Shown here piece after piece: positions 20,701 to 27,951 of a stretch of 64,000 nt of DNA; the stretch's first letter is position 1; each line of letters opens with the position of its first letter. The position numbers and the translations under genes were made by a program. The stretch spans positions 3,195,501-3,259,500 of the forward strand of contig NZ_LR134318.1 in NCBI RefSeq assembly GCF_900636825.1. The letters are read 5' to 3'. The notes under the pieces were generated by a model. That model was not told the DNA's origin and made no database searches. It worked only from the letters and a program-made list of their open reading frames with translations. The DNA is from Pseudomonas fluorescens (lineage in GTDB: Bacteria; Pseudomonadota; Gammaproteobacteria; Pseudomonadales; Pseudomonadaceae).

Positions 20701-21228
20701 AATCGAACCACTCCTGCCTCAGAGGCGAACAGCTATAAACTTGCTCAACAAGACCTGTTAAGACTCCAAGATCAGATGGCCCAGTACAACTTGCCCCTTG
20801 AGCTGCGCACATGGGAAGTACCATTCAAAAGTCAAGATAGAGATGATCGAACTCCAAAGAAACATGTTTATGCTGCCGTAAGCAGTCAGCGTACGGTATT
20901 CAGCGCTTTATCGTTAATTTACCTTCGAATTATGCGTCAGCTCGCCGTCAATAATGACGTGCCTTTCAGAGACATTTCAGAGAACGATCCACGCCTCGCT
21001 CTCCCAGAAGAGCTCGTACCTATTTCAGAAAAACTAATGGCTTTTGCCACCGGTAAAAATTCAACCATTGGATTAACTACTAAAGAGGAAGAACTACTTT
21101 TTCAGCGTTATGTTCATTTATCTGACAACTGGAATGCTGCCAAAGGATTAAAGAACAGCGACTTGGACGTAATTTTCATCAATCGCCCCACGGAAAATAA
21201 TCAACGAACGGTGCATTCTAATGAATAA
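17725..21228 (+). CDS. vgrG: T6SS tip protein VgrG fused to a DUF2235 (Tle1-like) lipase effector
   Basis: A 1167-residue chimera. Residues ~1-640 form a VgrG spike: the gp27-like part (MLDANATHITLTLEG, FRFDLELVS, YCVQYDESDLHFIQRLCEEEGIHFHF), the OB fold (DEYGRIKVQFHWDRDGQ, SGWAGAAYGGIAIPRIGMEV) and the needle region. A Pro/Glu-rich linker leads to a DUF2235 alpha/beta-hydrolase from about residue 690: RIGVFFDGTGNNRSNS, the nucleophile elbow GFSRG (Ser near 850), IYDTVA and PGVHSDLGGGY. Family knowledge makes this a phospholipase fired by the type VI system. The start is set by comparison: an ATG six codons upstream is ACG in both decayed copies, while MLDANATH is shared. Base composition changes visibly to AT-rich where the lipase starts. 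The 3' end overlaps the immunity gene by 8 bp. Confidence 0.9.
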   Translation: MLDANATHITLTLEGVNADLQVLSFTGREALNEPFRFDLELVSARPDLKLEELLHKPGVLTFGATGEGMIHGLVYRIEQGDSGKTLTRYSISLVPQLAYLRHNHDQQIFQQLTVPQIIAQVLEDRGILADAYSFQLGAEYPQRDYCVQYDESDLHFIQRLCEEEGIHFHFQHSSSGHKLVFGDDQTVFRKLKPVIYQQDSGMAAEKPVIKRFNLRLETRTTRVSRRDYDFEKPKLLPEGAVKSDFAPDLEDYDYPGRFTTRERGKFLSTRALERHRSDYKLAEGKGDEPTLTSGHFLTLAEHPRGEWNDLWLLLEVFHEGKQPQVLGENVTSDVTDNKSDFHQGYRNSFLATPWDAHYRPALEHPKPKVVGSQTAVVTGPAGEEIHCDEYGRIKVQFHWDRDGQSNDKTTCWMRVASGWAGAAYGGIAIPRIGMEVLVTFLEGDPDQPLVTGCLYHKENVVPYDLPANKTRSTFKTLSSPGGKGYNEFRIEDKKGVEQIYIHAQRDWDENIEHDQKIRVGNERHDTVEANVLSEFKVEEHRITHLDRISEMRADDHLTVGITQHVKLGTGQFVEAGTEIHYHAGEKVVIEGGMELTAKAGGSFVKVDAGGVTISGAEVKTNSGGAPGVGSGIAILAPLIPGLAAADAKGKLLSAPPIGKSTLAPESLPAKTASTPAVDDEEFEEEEEEVEIEDITLRIGVFFDGTGNNRSNSERVYGCYAPDVNLQESAEDIRKYCASYGYDGKGSTPDNSYGNDVSNVARLYDLYPNQSGEEVSADAEMATLSIYVDGIGTSSTADDSLFSQGTGLGAMGVRARVEETPALLVTALRSFVAANPEKRVKDIEFDIFGFSRGSAAARDFANEVLKGEQGILAKAIPKGTPGLADSFTWSARSAASINFIGIYDTVAAIANPLLFDFGGHNAWNPGITISLPAGIAKKIVHLVARNEKRYNFSLNSAGSADIILPGVHSDLGGGYLPKAIERVLISKPRRSDVNRTTPASEANSYKLAQQDLLRLQDQMAQYNLPLELRTWEVPFKSQDRDDRTPKKHVYAAVSSQRTVFSALSLIYLRIMRQLAVNNDVPFRDISENDPRLALPEELVPISEKLMAFATGKNSTIGLTTKEEELLFQRYVHLSDNWNAAKGLKNSDLDVIFINRPTENNQRTVHSNE

Positions 21229-21871
21229 ACTCCTGCACCTTATTGTTGTGGCTTTACTGCTTCCCGGTTGCGTTACAGCCAATAGCGCCTCTCTACCCTA
21301 TAAAGCTTGGTATCTCGGATTCTTGGCGCCAACCTATATGGAGGTCTGGATCGAAACGGCGGATGTAATAGATTCAAAGGGGCAAGTCTACCGGAGGGCT
21401 ATGAGTGGTGTCTCCGCAATCCAAACACCAGCTAACAATTCCGGCCATCCAAAAGGTTGGCCAAAAAGAACCGGGCGAGGGAAGGGAAAATACGTAACTG
21501 GTGCAGACCTCCCCAAAAAACTTTACGTTCGCTGGCAGTCCTTAGTTGAGCCGCAGACTTACCAAGTTGCTATCGACGTGCCTGAGTCGGCCCGTGAAAT
21601 GATGCGTAAAGAGGAAACCGTTTACTGTGCATTCGACGGCAAAGAAATATCAGAATATCGAGATGCACTTGTAATAGGACTTGCCCCGGGTGGAATAGTT
21701 AAAGTTTGGGTACTTGGTTCTTGCCTACCTCCTGTAGAGGTTGCAAGAGTTCAAGCCGAAATCGACCCACGTGGCCCCTACGAGGGAAAATCCGATGGTC
21801 AGTATGATTCACTTTCAGATGTTTCCAAGGCTTATGTAGATAAATTTGGAGTGCCGTATGGCTCTTGGTAA
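21221..21871 (+). CDS. DUF2931 lipoprotein, probable immunity protein 1
   Basis: A 216-residue protein with an N-terminal lipobox, LLPG-C (Cys17), then conserved DUF2931 blocks: MEVWIETADVID, YRRAMSGVSAIQTPANNSG, KYVTGADLPKKLYVRWQSL and a DPRGPYEGKSDGQYDSLSD C-terminal stretch. Its start overlaps the end of the VgrG-lipase gene, the usual coupling for an effector and its cognate inhibitor. A periplasm-facing lipoprotein fits an inhibitor of a phospholipase delivered to the periplasm. Function is inferred from family and position. Two paralogues follow. Confidence 0.83.
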   Translation: MNKLLHLIVVALLLPGCVTANSASLPYKAWYLGFLAPTYMEVWIETADVIDSKGQVYRRAMSGVSAIQTPANNSGHPKGWPKRTGRGKGKYVTGADLPKKLYVRWQSLVEPQTYQVAIDVPESAREMMRKEETVYCAFDGKEISEYRDALVIGLAPGGIVKVWVLGSCLPPVEVARVQAEIDPRGPYEGKSDGQYDSLSDVSKAYVDKFGVPYGSW

Positions 21872-21904
21872 GTAAAAAGGGAGAAGCTTGAGTTTCTTCC
21901 TTTT

Positions 21905-22412
21905 CATCAGATTTTGCGCCTTGAAGGCGGTAGCTCCATCCTGCAACATCCGCCACCTGCTTATTCAACGGACGGAATTCAAGGCATGCTAGACGCCAAC
22001 GCAACACACATTACCCTCACGCTCGAAGGCGCCAACGACGACCTGCAAGCCCTCAGCTTCACCCGTCGCGAAGCCAGTACGGCCGCATCAAAGTGCAATT
22101 CCACTGGGACCGCTAAGGTCAGTCCAACGACAAAACCACGTGCTGGCTGCGTGTCGCCAGCAGCGTAGGTCGGTATCGCCAATCTTGCAAAGCAAGATCT
22201 GAAGCGTTTCCAGGACCAGCTTGCCCAATACTCTATTTCGCTAGAAATCAGACCATGGGAAGTGCCATTTCAAGGCACCGAGAATGACAGCAGAAAAAAT
22301 GAAAAGAGTCTATGCCGCAGTCAGTAGCCAGCGTGAAGTTAGGAGCGATTTATCCTTGATCTACTTCCGCATCATGCGCGAACCCGTTGAAAATGACGTC
22401 CCATCCAAATGA
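21905..22412 (+). pseudogene. Decayed vgrG-lipase copy 2 (three fragments)
   Basis: Three pieces of the 17725-21228 gene remain in order. (a) 21905-22075 is the upstream leader and the first ~28 codons (MLDANATHITLTLEG, start at 21987). (b) 22076-22175 matches the OB-fold region around YGRIKVQFHWDRDGQ, but out of frame. (c) 22188-22412 matches the lipase C-terminus: NLAKQDLKRFQDQLAQY, then RPWEVPFQ, and after another frame change RVYAAVSSQRE and LIYFRIMRE. No full-length product is possible. The final TGA still overlaps the next immunity start, as in the intact copy. Confidence 0.85.
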
Positions 22413-23059
22413 ATAAATTTATACACATCATTTTTACGGCCCTGCTGATTAGCAGTTGCGCCTCTGTCAATAGCGAACCGTTGACTTATAAATCATGGCA
22501 TCTGGGTTTTTCCGCCCCCGATTACATGGAAGTCTGGATAGAGACAGCGGATGTAATCGATGTTCAAGGCCAGGTTTTCAGACGGGCAATGAGCGGAGTA
22601 GCCTCATTACAAACGCCCCCCAACAACTCCGGCGACCCACGCGGCTGGCCGAAGAGAATCGGTATTGGAGGCGGCAAATATGTGACCGGCGCAGACTTGC
22701 CTAAAAAAATCTTCGTACGGTGGCAGTCGCTGGTAGAGCCCCAGACCTACAAAATGGACATTGATATATCTGAATCAACTCGAGAGCTGATGCGCAAAGA
22801 AGAAAAAGCATTTTGCGCAGCTGACGGAAAGTGGATCACTGGTTATCGTCAATCAATTGCCGTGCGGCTAGTACCTGGTGGTATCGCTAAAATCTGGGTT
22901 GGGGGACCTTGTATGACGCCGATCGAGATCGCAAGAATCAAGGCTGAAGTTGACCCCCGAGGTCCGTACGAAGGCAAATCCGCTGGTCAGTATGATTCAC
23001 TTTCAGCTGTTTCCAAGGCTTACGTAAATAAATTCGGAGTGCCGTATGGCTCTTGGTGA
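22409..23059 (+). CDS. DUF2931 lipoprotein, probable orphan immunity protein 2
   Basis: A 216-residue paralogue of 21221-21871 and exactly the same length. The lipobox is LLISS-C; conserved blocks MEVWIETADVID, FRRAMSGVASLQTPPNNSG, KYVTGADLPKKIFVRWQSL and FGVPYGSW at the end are kept. The frame is intact although its partner effector is destroyed, so it appears to be retained for protection, for example against sister cells carrying a functional version. About 70 bp after its stop are near-identical to the sequence after immunity gene 1, marking a repeat-unit junction. Confidence 0.82.
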   Translation: MNKFIHIIFTALLISSCASVNSEPLTYKSWHLGFSAPDYMEVWIETADVIDVQGQVFRRAMSGVASLQTPPNNSGDPRGWPKRIGIGGGKYVTGADLPKKIFVRWQSLVEPQTYKMDIDISESTRELMRKEEKAFCAADGKWITGYRQSIAVRLVPGGIAKIWVGGPCMTPIEIARIKAEVDPRGPYEGKSAGQYDSLSAVSKAYVNKFGVPYGSW

Positions 23060-23170
23060 GTAAGGGAAAAGCTTGAGTTTCTTCCTTTTCATCAGATTTT
23101 GCGCCTTAAAGGCGGTAGCTCTATCCTGCAACATTCGCTACCCGCTTATTCAACGGACGGAATTCAAGGC

Positions 23171-23944
23171 ATGCTGGACGCCAACGCAACCCACATTACC
23201 CTTACGCTCGAAGGCGTTAACGCCGACCTGCAAGTCCTCAGTTTCACCGGTCGCGAAGCTCTCAACGAACCGTTCCGTTTTGATCTCGAACTGGTCAGCG
23301 CCCGCCCCGACCTGAAACTCGAAGACCTCCTGCACAAGCCCGGCGTACTGACCCCCGGCGCCACCGGCAGGGGCAGGATTCACGGTCTGGTCTATCGCAT
23401 CGAACAAGGCGATTCCGGCAAAACCCTGACGCGCTACAGCATCAGCCTGATGCCACAATTGGCCTATCTGCAGCACAACCATGATCAGCAGATCTTCCAG
23501 CAACTGACGGTGCCGAAAATCATCGCCCAGGTGCTGGAAGATCGCGGCATTCTGGCTGATGCCTACAGCTTCCAGCTTGGCGCCGAATATCCTCAGCGCG
23601 ATTACTGCGTGCAATACGAGGAGTCGGACCTGCGTTTCATTCAGCGCTTGTGCGAAGAGGAAGGCATCCACTTCCATTTCCAGCACAGCAGCAGCGGCCA
23701 CAAACTGGTGTTCGGCGACGATCAGACCGTGTTCCGCAAGTTGAAACCGGTGATCTACCAGCAAGAATCCGGCATGAGCGCCGACAGACCGGTGATCAAG
23801 CGCTTCAACCTGCGCCTTTCAGCGTTATGTACACCTGTCCGATAACTGGAATGCTGCGAAAGGTTTAAACAATAGTGATCTGGGCATTCTTTTCATCAAT
23901 CGACCTAATGAAAATTTACTTCGGACGGTACATCCAAATGAGTA
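23171..23944 (+). pseudogene. Decayed vgrG-lipase copy 3 (N-terminus joined out of frame to C-tail)
   Basis: 23171-23816 encodes ~215 residues nearly identical to the start of the intact VgrG, up to KRFNLRL. There the sequence jumps to the last ~43 codons of the lipase (QRYVHLSDNWNAAKGL ... LFINRPNENLLRTVHPNE, stop at 23942-23944). The junction near 23817 is out of frame, so translation stops at 23845. A large internal deletion explains this. The truncated VgrG lacks the OB fold and needle and cannot form a spike. The tail still overlaps the third immunity gene. Confidence 0.87.
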
Positions 23945-24588
23945 GTTTCATTCGCTTCGTAATTGCCCTCATGCTGCTGGGCGGATCAGCTATGGCGTAT
24001 GCAGCTTCGCTGCCTTATGACGCTTGGCGCTTGGGTTTTTCGGCACCTGACTATATGGAAGTCTGGATCGAAACCGCTGATGTTGTCGATATGCAGGGAC
24101 AAGTGTATCGGCGTGCAATGAGCGGAATTTCAGCTATTCAGACCCCTTCGAATCATAAGGGCAACCCTAAAGGTTGGCCTGCCAGATCGGGGTGGGGTAA
24201 AGGTAAATACGTGACCGGCGCAGATTTACCGAAAAATATCTATGTTCGCTGGCAATCACTGGCCGAACCTCAGACCTATCAGGTTGGCATCGATATACCT
24301 GAGTCCGCACGAGAAATTATGCGCAGGGGTGAAAAAACCTACTGTACAGCTACAGGAAAGTGGATTACCGGATATCGAAAAGCGATTGCAATCGGTCTCG
24401 CCCCGGGGGGCATTGCTAAAGTCTGGGTCCTTGGGCCTTGCTTGACACCAATCGAGGTCACGCGAGTACAGGCCGAGATAGATCCACGCGGGCCATATGA
24501 AGGCAAATCCGGTGGTACATACGATTCACTTTCGGATATTTCTAAGAAATATGTCGACAAATTTGGCGTTCCATATGGGTCTTGGTAA
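23938..24588 (+). CDS. DUF2931 protein, probable orphan immunity protein 3 (no lipobox)
   Basis: The third 216-residue paralogue: MEVWIETADVVD, YRRAMSGISAIQTPSNHKG, KYVTGADLPKNIYVRWQSL, and the same C-terminal FGVPYGSW. The N-terminus differs: FVIALMLLGGSAMAYAAS has no cysteine, so a signal-peptidase-I cleavage at AYA-AS is predicted instead of lipidation. This version should be free in the periplasm. I use the ATG at 23938, which overlaps the stop of the upstream remnant and matches the length of the other copies. The sequence after its stop is unrelated to that after copies 1 and 2, so this is the end of the array. Confidence 0.82.
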   Translation: MSSFIRFVIALMLLGGSAMAYAASLPYDAWRLGFSAPDYMEVWIETADVVDMQGQVYRRAMSGISAIQTPSNHKGNPKGWPARSGWGKGKYVTGADLPKNIYVRWQSLAEPQTYQVGIDIPESAREIMRRGEKTYCTATGKWITGYRKAIAIGLAPGGIAKVWVLGPCLTPIEVTRVQAEIDPRGPYEGKSGGTYDSLSDISKKYVDKFGVPYGSW

Positions 24589-24801
24589 GTCCACTCCACC
24601 CGCCGAAAGCAAACAGAGCGCCAGCCTTGGTGAGAATCCGCCCACTCCCTGACAGCCGGCGTTCAGCTCGGTTAACCATCGCTTAACGCTGTGGTCAGAA
24701 AATCCACTGAACCGCACGCCCTCAGCCATTCTGGCTGTCGCCCAGTGCGGCAGGTTCGGGTGTCACGCCGGACGCTAGAACCGCCACACGGGAGTCCTTT
24801 C

Positions 24802-25071
24802 ATGAACATTCGTCCTTTGTTTCTTACCGCCGCCCTCGCCTGCTCCTCGCTCGCCGGGCTGGCGCAAGCTAATGACATATCCGCCACATCCCAAGTCATG
24901 CCATATGAATACGGCATGCCGCTGCACGTAGCGAAGGTGGTTTCGTTGACCGAGCCACCCACCCTGGATTGCAAGGTGATCACCGCCGACATGGAATACA
25001 TCGACAACAATGGAAAGCTCGGTGAGGTCAGCTACAGGAAATTATCCGACGCGTGCAGTAAGCAGAACTGA
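24802..25071 (+). CDS. Small exported DUF2790 protein
   Basis: An 89-residue protein. A clear signal peptide (MNIRPLFLTAALACSSLAGLAQA, cleavage before ND) precedes the DUF2790 signature, YEYGMPLHVAKVVSLTEPP and CKVITADMEYIDNNGK. The family is common in Pseudomonas; no activity is established. A GGAG site stands 8 bp before the ATG; an ORF start at 24691 would hide the signal peptide. The 213-bp gap before it marks the return from the AT-rich island to ordinary GC-rich sequence. Confidence 0.85.
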   Translation: MNIRPLFLTAALACSSLAGLAQANDISATSQVMPYEYGMPLHVAKVVSLTEPPTLDCKVITADMEYIDNNGKLGEVSYRKLSDACSKQN

Positions 25072-25161
25072 CAGAAATTTCTGATTTGCAGGCTTGCGGT
25101 ATGCGCGGGGTGCTTTCGAGGGTAAGCTCCACAGCACTTCTCACTGCCGCAAGGATTCGCC

Positions 25162-25560
25162 ATGCAGTTGTCGTTCCGCACTTTATCGGGTCTTACCGCT
25201 GCCCTTTGTTTTTTACTCGCGCTGATTTGGGGAGTTTTCCCTGATATTTTGCTGGCAATCTGGAGCATCGAGTATTCGGACGGCGCCGGGTTTGTCGCGC
25301 GTCGTAGTGCGGTTCTGTTCGCTGGATTGGGCGTGATGTTTTGTCTGGTGCGCAATGCACCACCATCAATCGCGCGAAGCGCACTGAGCAACGGTTTTAT
25401 TGTTGGATGTTTCGGCTTGGCGGTTCTGGGTTTCGCTGAATGGCTCAACGGCCATGCCGGCCCTGGTATTTTGCTCGCGGTGCTGGTTGAGTTCGCGCTG
25501 GGCCTTGGTTTTGTGCAGGCCCGGCGCGTGACGGTAGAATTGGGTGAAACGGTAGGTTAA
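25162..25560 (+). CDS. Small integral membrane protein of unknown function
   Basis: A 132-residue hydrophobic protein with about four predicted TM helices: LTAALCFLLALIWGVFPDILLA, SAVLFAGLGVMFCLV, GFIVGCFGLAVLGFAEWL and GILLAVLVEFALGLGFV. I recognise no catalytic or transport motif. The gene is preceded by GCAAGGAT as a weak ribosome site. Its stop codon overlaps the stop of the convergent DUF1652 gene by 4 bp. Confidence 0.72.
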   Translation: MQLSFRTLSGLTAALCFLLALIWGVFPDILLAIWSIEYSDGAGFVARRSAVLFAGLGVMFCLVRNAPPSIARSALSNGFIVGCFGLAVLGFAEWLNGHAGPGILLAVLVEFALGLGFVQARRVTVELGETVG

Positions 25561-25826
25561 ACGGCTCGGGATCGAGCACTGAAACGTTGCTGGGTAGATT
25601 GCTCGCTCAGATCCGAGCGCAGACCAGCGATCAGGTTATTTATTTCACGACAACCGTTGAGTTTGCGGGCGTCGATGCCACTCACCAGCAACTCGACCTG
25701 ATCAGTTTGATGATCGCCAAATACCTTGACGGTCATCGACAAGTCCGGTGAGAGCGTGCATTGGCAGCGTTTCGGCAGAAAGCTGCTTTCGACAATATTG
25801 CGTAGTTCCAAGGCAGACAGAAACAT
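25557..25826 (-). CDS. DUF1652 protein
   Basis: An 89-residue cytosolic protein. The start MFLSALELRNIVESSFLPKRCQC and the central MTVKVFGDHQTDQVELLVSGIDARKL match the Pseudomonas DUF1652 family. No function is known. AAGGAAGG lies 6-13 bp before the ATG. It is convergent with, and overlaps by 4 bp, the small membrane protein gene. Confidence 0.82.
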   Translation of the reverse strand: MFLSALELRNIVESSFLPKRCQCTLSPDLSMTVKVFGDHQTDQVELLVSGIDARKLNGCREINNLIAGLRSDLSEQSTQQRFSARSRAV

Positions 25827-26193
25827 GGCGAACCCTTCCTTACTGTGAGATTGCCAATCAAGTATTCACGCTGACCGTTGCTGCTCCTGCACGGGTGTGT
25901 CCCCGTTTTTCCCTGGATGCTGCGTGCGGTGGTACTGCGAAATGCTCAATGGATTGTGGGCGCCCAAATCCGGTGCGCGGTGCTGTTAAGACGCATAAAG
26001 CGTGCCTCTGGCCGGTAGAATTTGCCTTCAGGTAAATCAAGCACTTGGCGAAGGTGCCAGCAGTTTGCTATTTGCAAGATGCATGAAGCTGCGCTGTACG
26101 CATTGCAATTTGCACGTCGGCGCCAGATTGCATTCGCCTCCCACGGGGCGTAAGAATGCCGCTTGATTACTCTATACCCGCAAGGAGGCATCA
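25827..26193. other. 367-bp divergent intergenic region, DUF1652 / ecotin
   Basis: No supported gene. It should hold the two divergent promoters. A TTGGC-N6-GCCAG inverted repeat near 26045-26062 and repeated ATTTGCA words nearby are visible, but I cannot assign them. The apparent frames here look like chance frames, without ribosome sites or coding-like composition. Confidence 0.5.
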
Positions 26194-26679
26194 ATGAATC
26201 TTCCACGCATTTGCTCGACCACCGGGCTGATAATTTCGAGTCTGTTCAGCATCGCTCATGCAGCTAATCTTGAGGACGTTGCGCCGTTTCCAAAGGCTGA
26301 GGCCGGATTCACACGGCAAGTGATTCATCTACCCAAGCAGGACCAGGAAGACAACTTCCGGGTGGAAATTCTCGCTGGCAAAACTCTTGAGGTTGATTGC
26401 AACCGTCAGCGCCTGGGTGGCGTTCTGGATGAGAAGAATCTGCAAGGCTGGGGCTATCCCTTCTACCGACTGGAGAAGGTTATCGGCCCGATGAGCACGA
26501 TGATGGCCTGCCCACCTGGCAGCCAGAAAAAACGCGCCTTTGTGCCCGTCGTCGGTGATGGGTTCATGTTGCGCTACAACAGCAAACTGCCGGTCGTGGT
26601 GTACGCCCCTTCGGACGTGGAGGTGCGTTACCGCATCTGGTCAGCTTCGGACAAAGTCGGCAGCGCCCTTCAGCAATAA
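26194..26679 (+). CDS. eco: Ecotin, periplasmic serine-protease inhibitor
   Basis: A 161-residue protein with a signal peptide (cleavage near AHA-AN) and a mature domain matching E. coli ecotin block by block: [44 protein letters not shown], the reactive loop STMMACP with the P1 methionine, and [25 protein letters not shown]. Ecotin dimers block trypsin-fold proteases such as host elastase. A perfect AAGGAGG site stands at 26182-26188. It is convergent with the threonine dehydratase gene, 12 bp away. Confidence 0.92.
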   Translation: MNLPRICSTTGLIISSLFSIAHAANLEDVAPFPKAEAGFTRQVIHLPKQDQEDNFRVEILAGKTLEVDCNRQRLGGVLDEKNLQGWGYPFYRLEKVIGPMSTMMACPPGSQKKRAFVPVVGDGFMLRYNSKLPVVVYAPSDVEVRYRIWSASDKVGSALQQ

Positions 26680-26691
26680 CGCCGATCAGCC

Positions 26692-27699
26692 TCAAGCCGC
26701 GCATGCAGCGGCGCGCTCGGCGACGTGGCGCAGACTGTCGAAGTTGATATTGGCGCCCGAGTCGATGGCGACATATGTATGGCCGCTCACAGCGGTTCGC
26801 GCCACGTGCTGTTTAATCCCCGCGACGGCCAACGCACCGGACGGTTCGGTGATCGAGCGAGTGTCATCGTAAATGTCCTTGATGGCTGCGCAGAGTTCAT
26901 CGTTGCTGACAGTGATGACCTCGTCGACGCAGAAGCGACAGATTTCGAAGCCATGCGCGCCGATCTGTGCCACAGCAACCCCATCAGCAAAAGTGTCGAC
27001 TTTCGATAGTACGACGCGCTCGTCTGCGTCCATGGCGGTCTTCAGACAAGCCGAATGTTCTGACTCGACGCCAATGATGCGTATCTCGGGGCGCAAATAT
27101 TTGATGTATGCGGCGATGCCGGCAATCAAACCTCCGCCGCCGACCGGAACAAAGATCGCATCGATCGCGCCCTGATGCTGGCGGAGGATTTCCATCGCCA
27201 CCGTGCCTTGGCCGGCAATCACATCCGGGTCGTCAAAGGGTGAAATAAAGGTTCGTCCGGTCACCTCGCCCAGTTGCAGTGCGTGAGCCAAGGCAAACGG
27301 AAAACTATCGCCATGCAACAGCGCTTCGGCGCCACGACTTCGCACGCCAATGACTTTCAGCTCCGGCGTTGTCGATGGCATCACAATCGTTGCGGCAATG
27401 CCCAGCTCTCGCGCCGCCAACGCCACGCCTTGCGCATGGTTACCGGCGGACGCCGTGATAACTCCGCAGGACTTCTGCGCGTCGCTCAATTGCACAAGTT
27501 TGTTGTAGGCGCCACGGATCTTGAACGAAAACGTCGGTTGCAAATCTTCGCGCTTGAGCAGGATCCGGTTACCCAGAGTTTCCGACAGCGCCGGCGCATC
27601 TTGCAGTGGCGTACGCACGGCGATGTCATACACCGGCGCAGCCAGGATCTTTTTTACGTAGTGTTCGAGCAAGGCTTGCTGATCGGCGTTGTGCGGCAT
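26692..27699 (-). CDS. Threonine dehydratase, short form without the C-terminal regulatory domain
   Basis: A 335-residue fold-type II PLP enzyme that deaminates L-threonine to 2-oxobutanoate, the first step to isoleucine. The PLP lysine is K60 in PTFSFKIRGAYNK, the substrate loop is TASAGNHAQGVA, and the phosphate-binding glycine loop is VPVGGGGLIAGIA. It ends at about the limit of the catalytic domain and lacks the ACT-like effector domains of the ~500-residue IlvA, so isoleucine feedback at the protein level is not expected. An AGGAG site precedes the ATG. Upstream lies a candidate attenuator (27746-27851), which suggests biosynthetic control by charged tRNA. A catabolic role or serine use is possible. 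Confidence 0.88.
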   Translation of the reverse strand: MPHNADQQALLEHYVKKILAAPVYDIAVRTPLQDAPALSETLGNRILLKREDLQPTFSFKIRGAYNKLVQLSDAQKSCGVITASAGNHAQGVALAARELGIAATIVMPSTTPELKVIGVRSRGAEALLHGDSFPFALAHALQLGEVTGRTFISPFDDPDVIAGQGTVAMEILRQHQGAIDAIFVPVGGGGLIAGIAAYIKYLRPEIRIIGVESEHSACLKTAMDADERVVLSKVDTFADGVAVAQIGAHGFEICRFCVDEVITVSNDELCAAIKDIYDDTRSITEPSGALAVAGIKQHVARTAVSGHTYVAIDSGANINFDSLRHVAERAAACAA

Positions 27700-27745
27700 G
27701 GTCGTCTCCTGACGCTTTTTTCGAAACCCCGGAGACAGAAAGTAG

Positions 27746-27851
27746 AAACCCGCCTCTAGGGCGGGTTGGGTGCTGCAGTCGTGAGCTAGCCCGCCAAATG
27801 AGGAATGGCGGTAATAATGCTTGGCTGGCAGCGCAATACTGTAGAAGTCAT
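27746..27851 (-). promoter_or_regulatory. Candidate Ile/Thr transcription attenuator with leader peptide
   Basis: On the minus strand a 21-codon frame starts at 27851 and stops at 27786; its product contains Ser-Ile-Ile-Thr-Ala-Ile. The Ile codons overlap ACCGCC (segment 1), which can pair with GGCGGG (segment 2, at the leader stop). Segment 2 can instead pair with CCCGCC (segment 3), and segment 3 pairs best with GGCGGGTT (segment 4) to make the terminator AACCCGCC-CTAGA-GGCGGGTT followed by TCT. Stalling at the Ile codons would cover segment 1 and favour 2:3. The leader's ribosome site is weak. The pairings are read directly; function is inferred. Confidence 0.65.
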
Positions 27852-27951
27852 GTGACTGAAATTAGCCTGAGGACAGCGAATCCGTCAATGGCCAATTTCG
27901 GCCGAGGTCTGTAGGCTGACTACTCAACCCATCAGTTCAAGGAACGAATGC

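Noticed and set aside
22495-22704. Short frames inside the immunity genes and vgrG remnants
   Set aside because: Alternate-frame shadows of intact immunity paralogues or of decayed vgrG.
26045-26075. Sigma-54-like element before ecotin (TGCCAGCAGTTTGC)
   Set aside because: It lacks the essential GG at -24; spacing alone is not enough.
27818-27856. Short plus-strand frame (MLGWQRNTVEVM) in the threonine dehydratase leader
   Set aside because: It runs opposite to the gene, has no matching terminator or neighbour, and overlaps the better-supported minus-strand leader with Ile codons.
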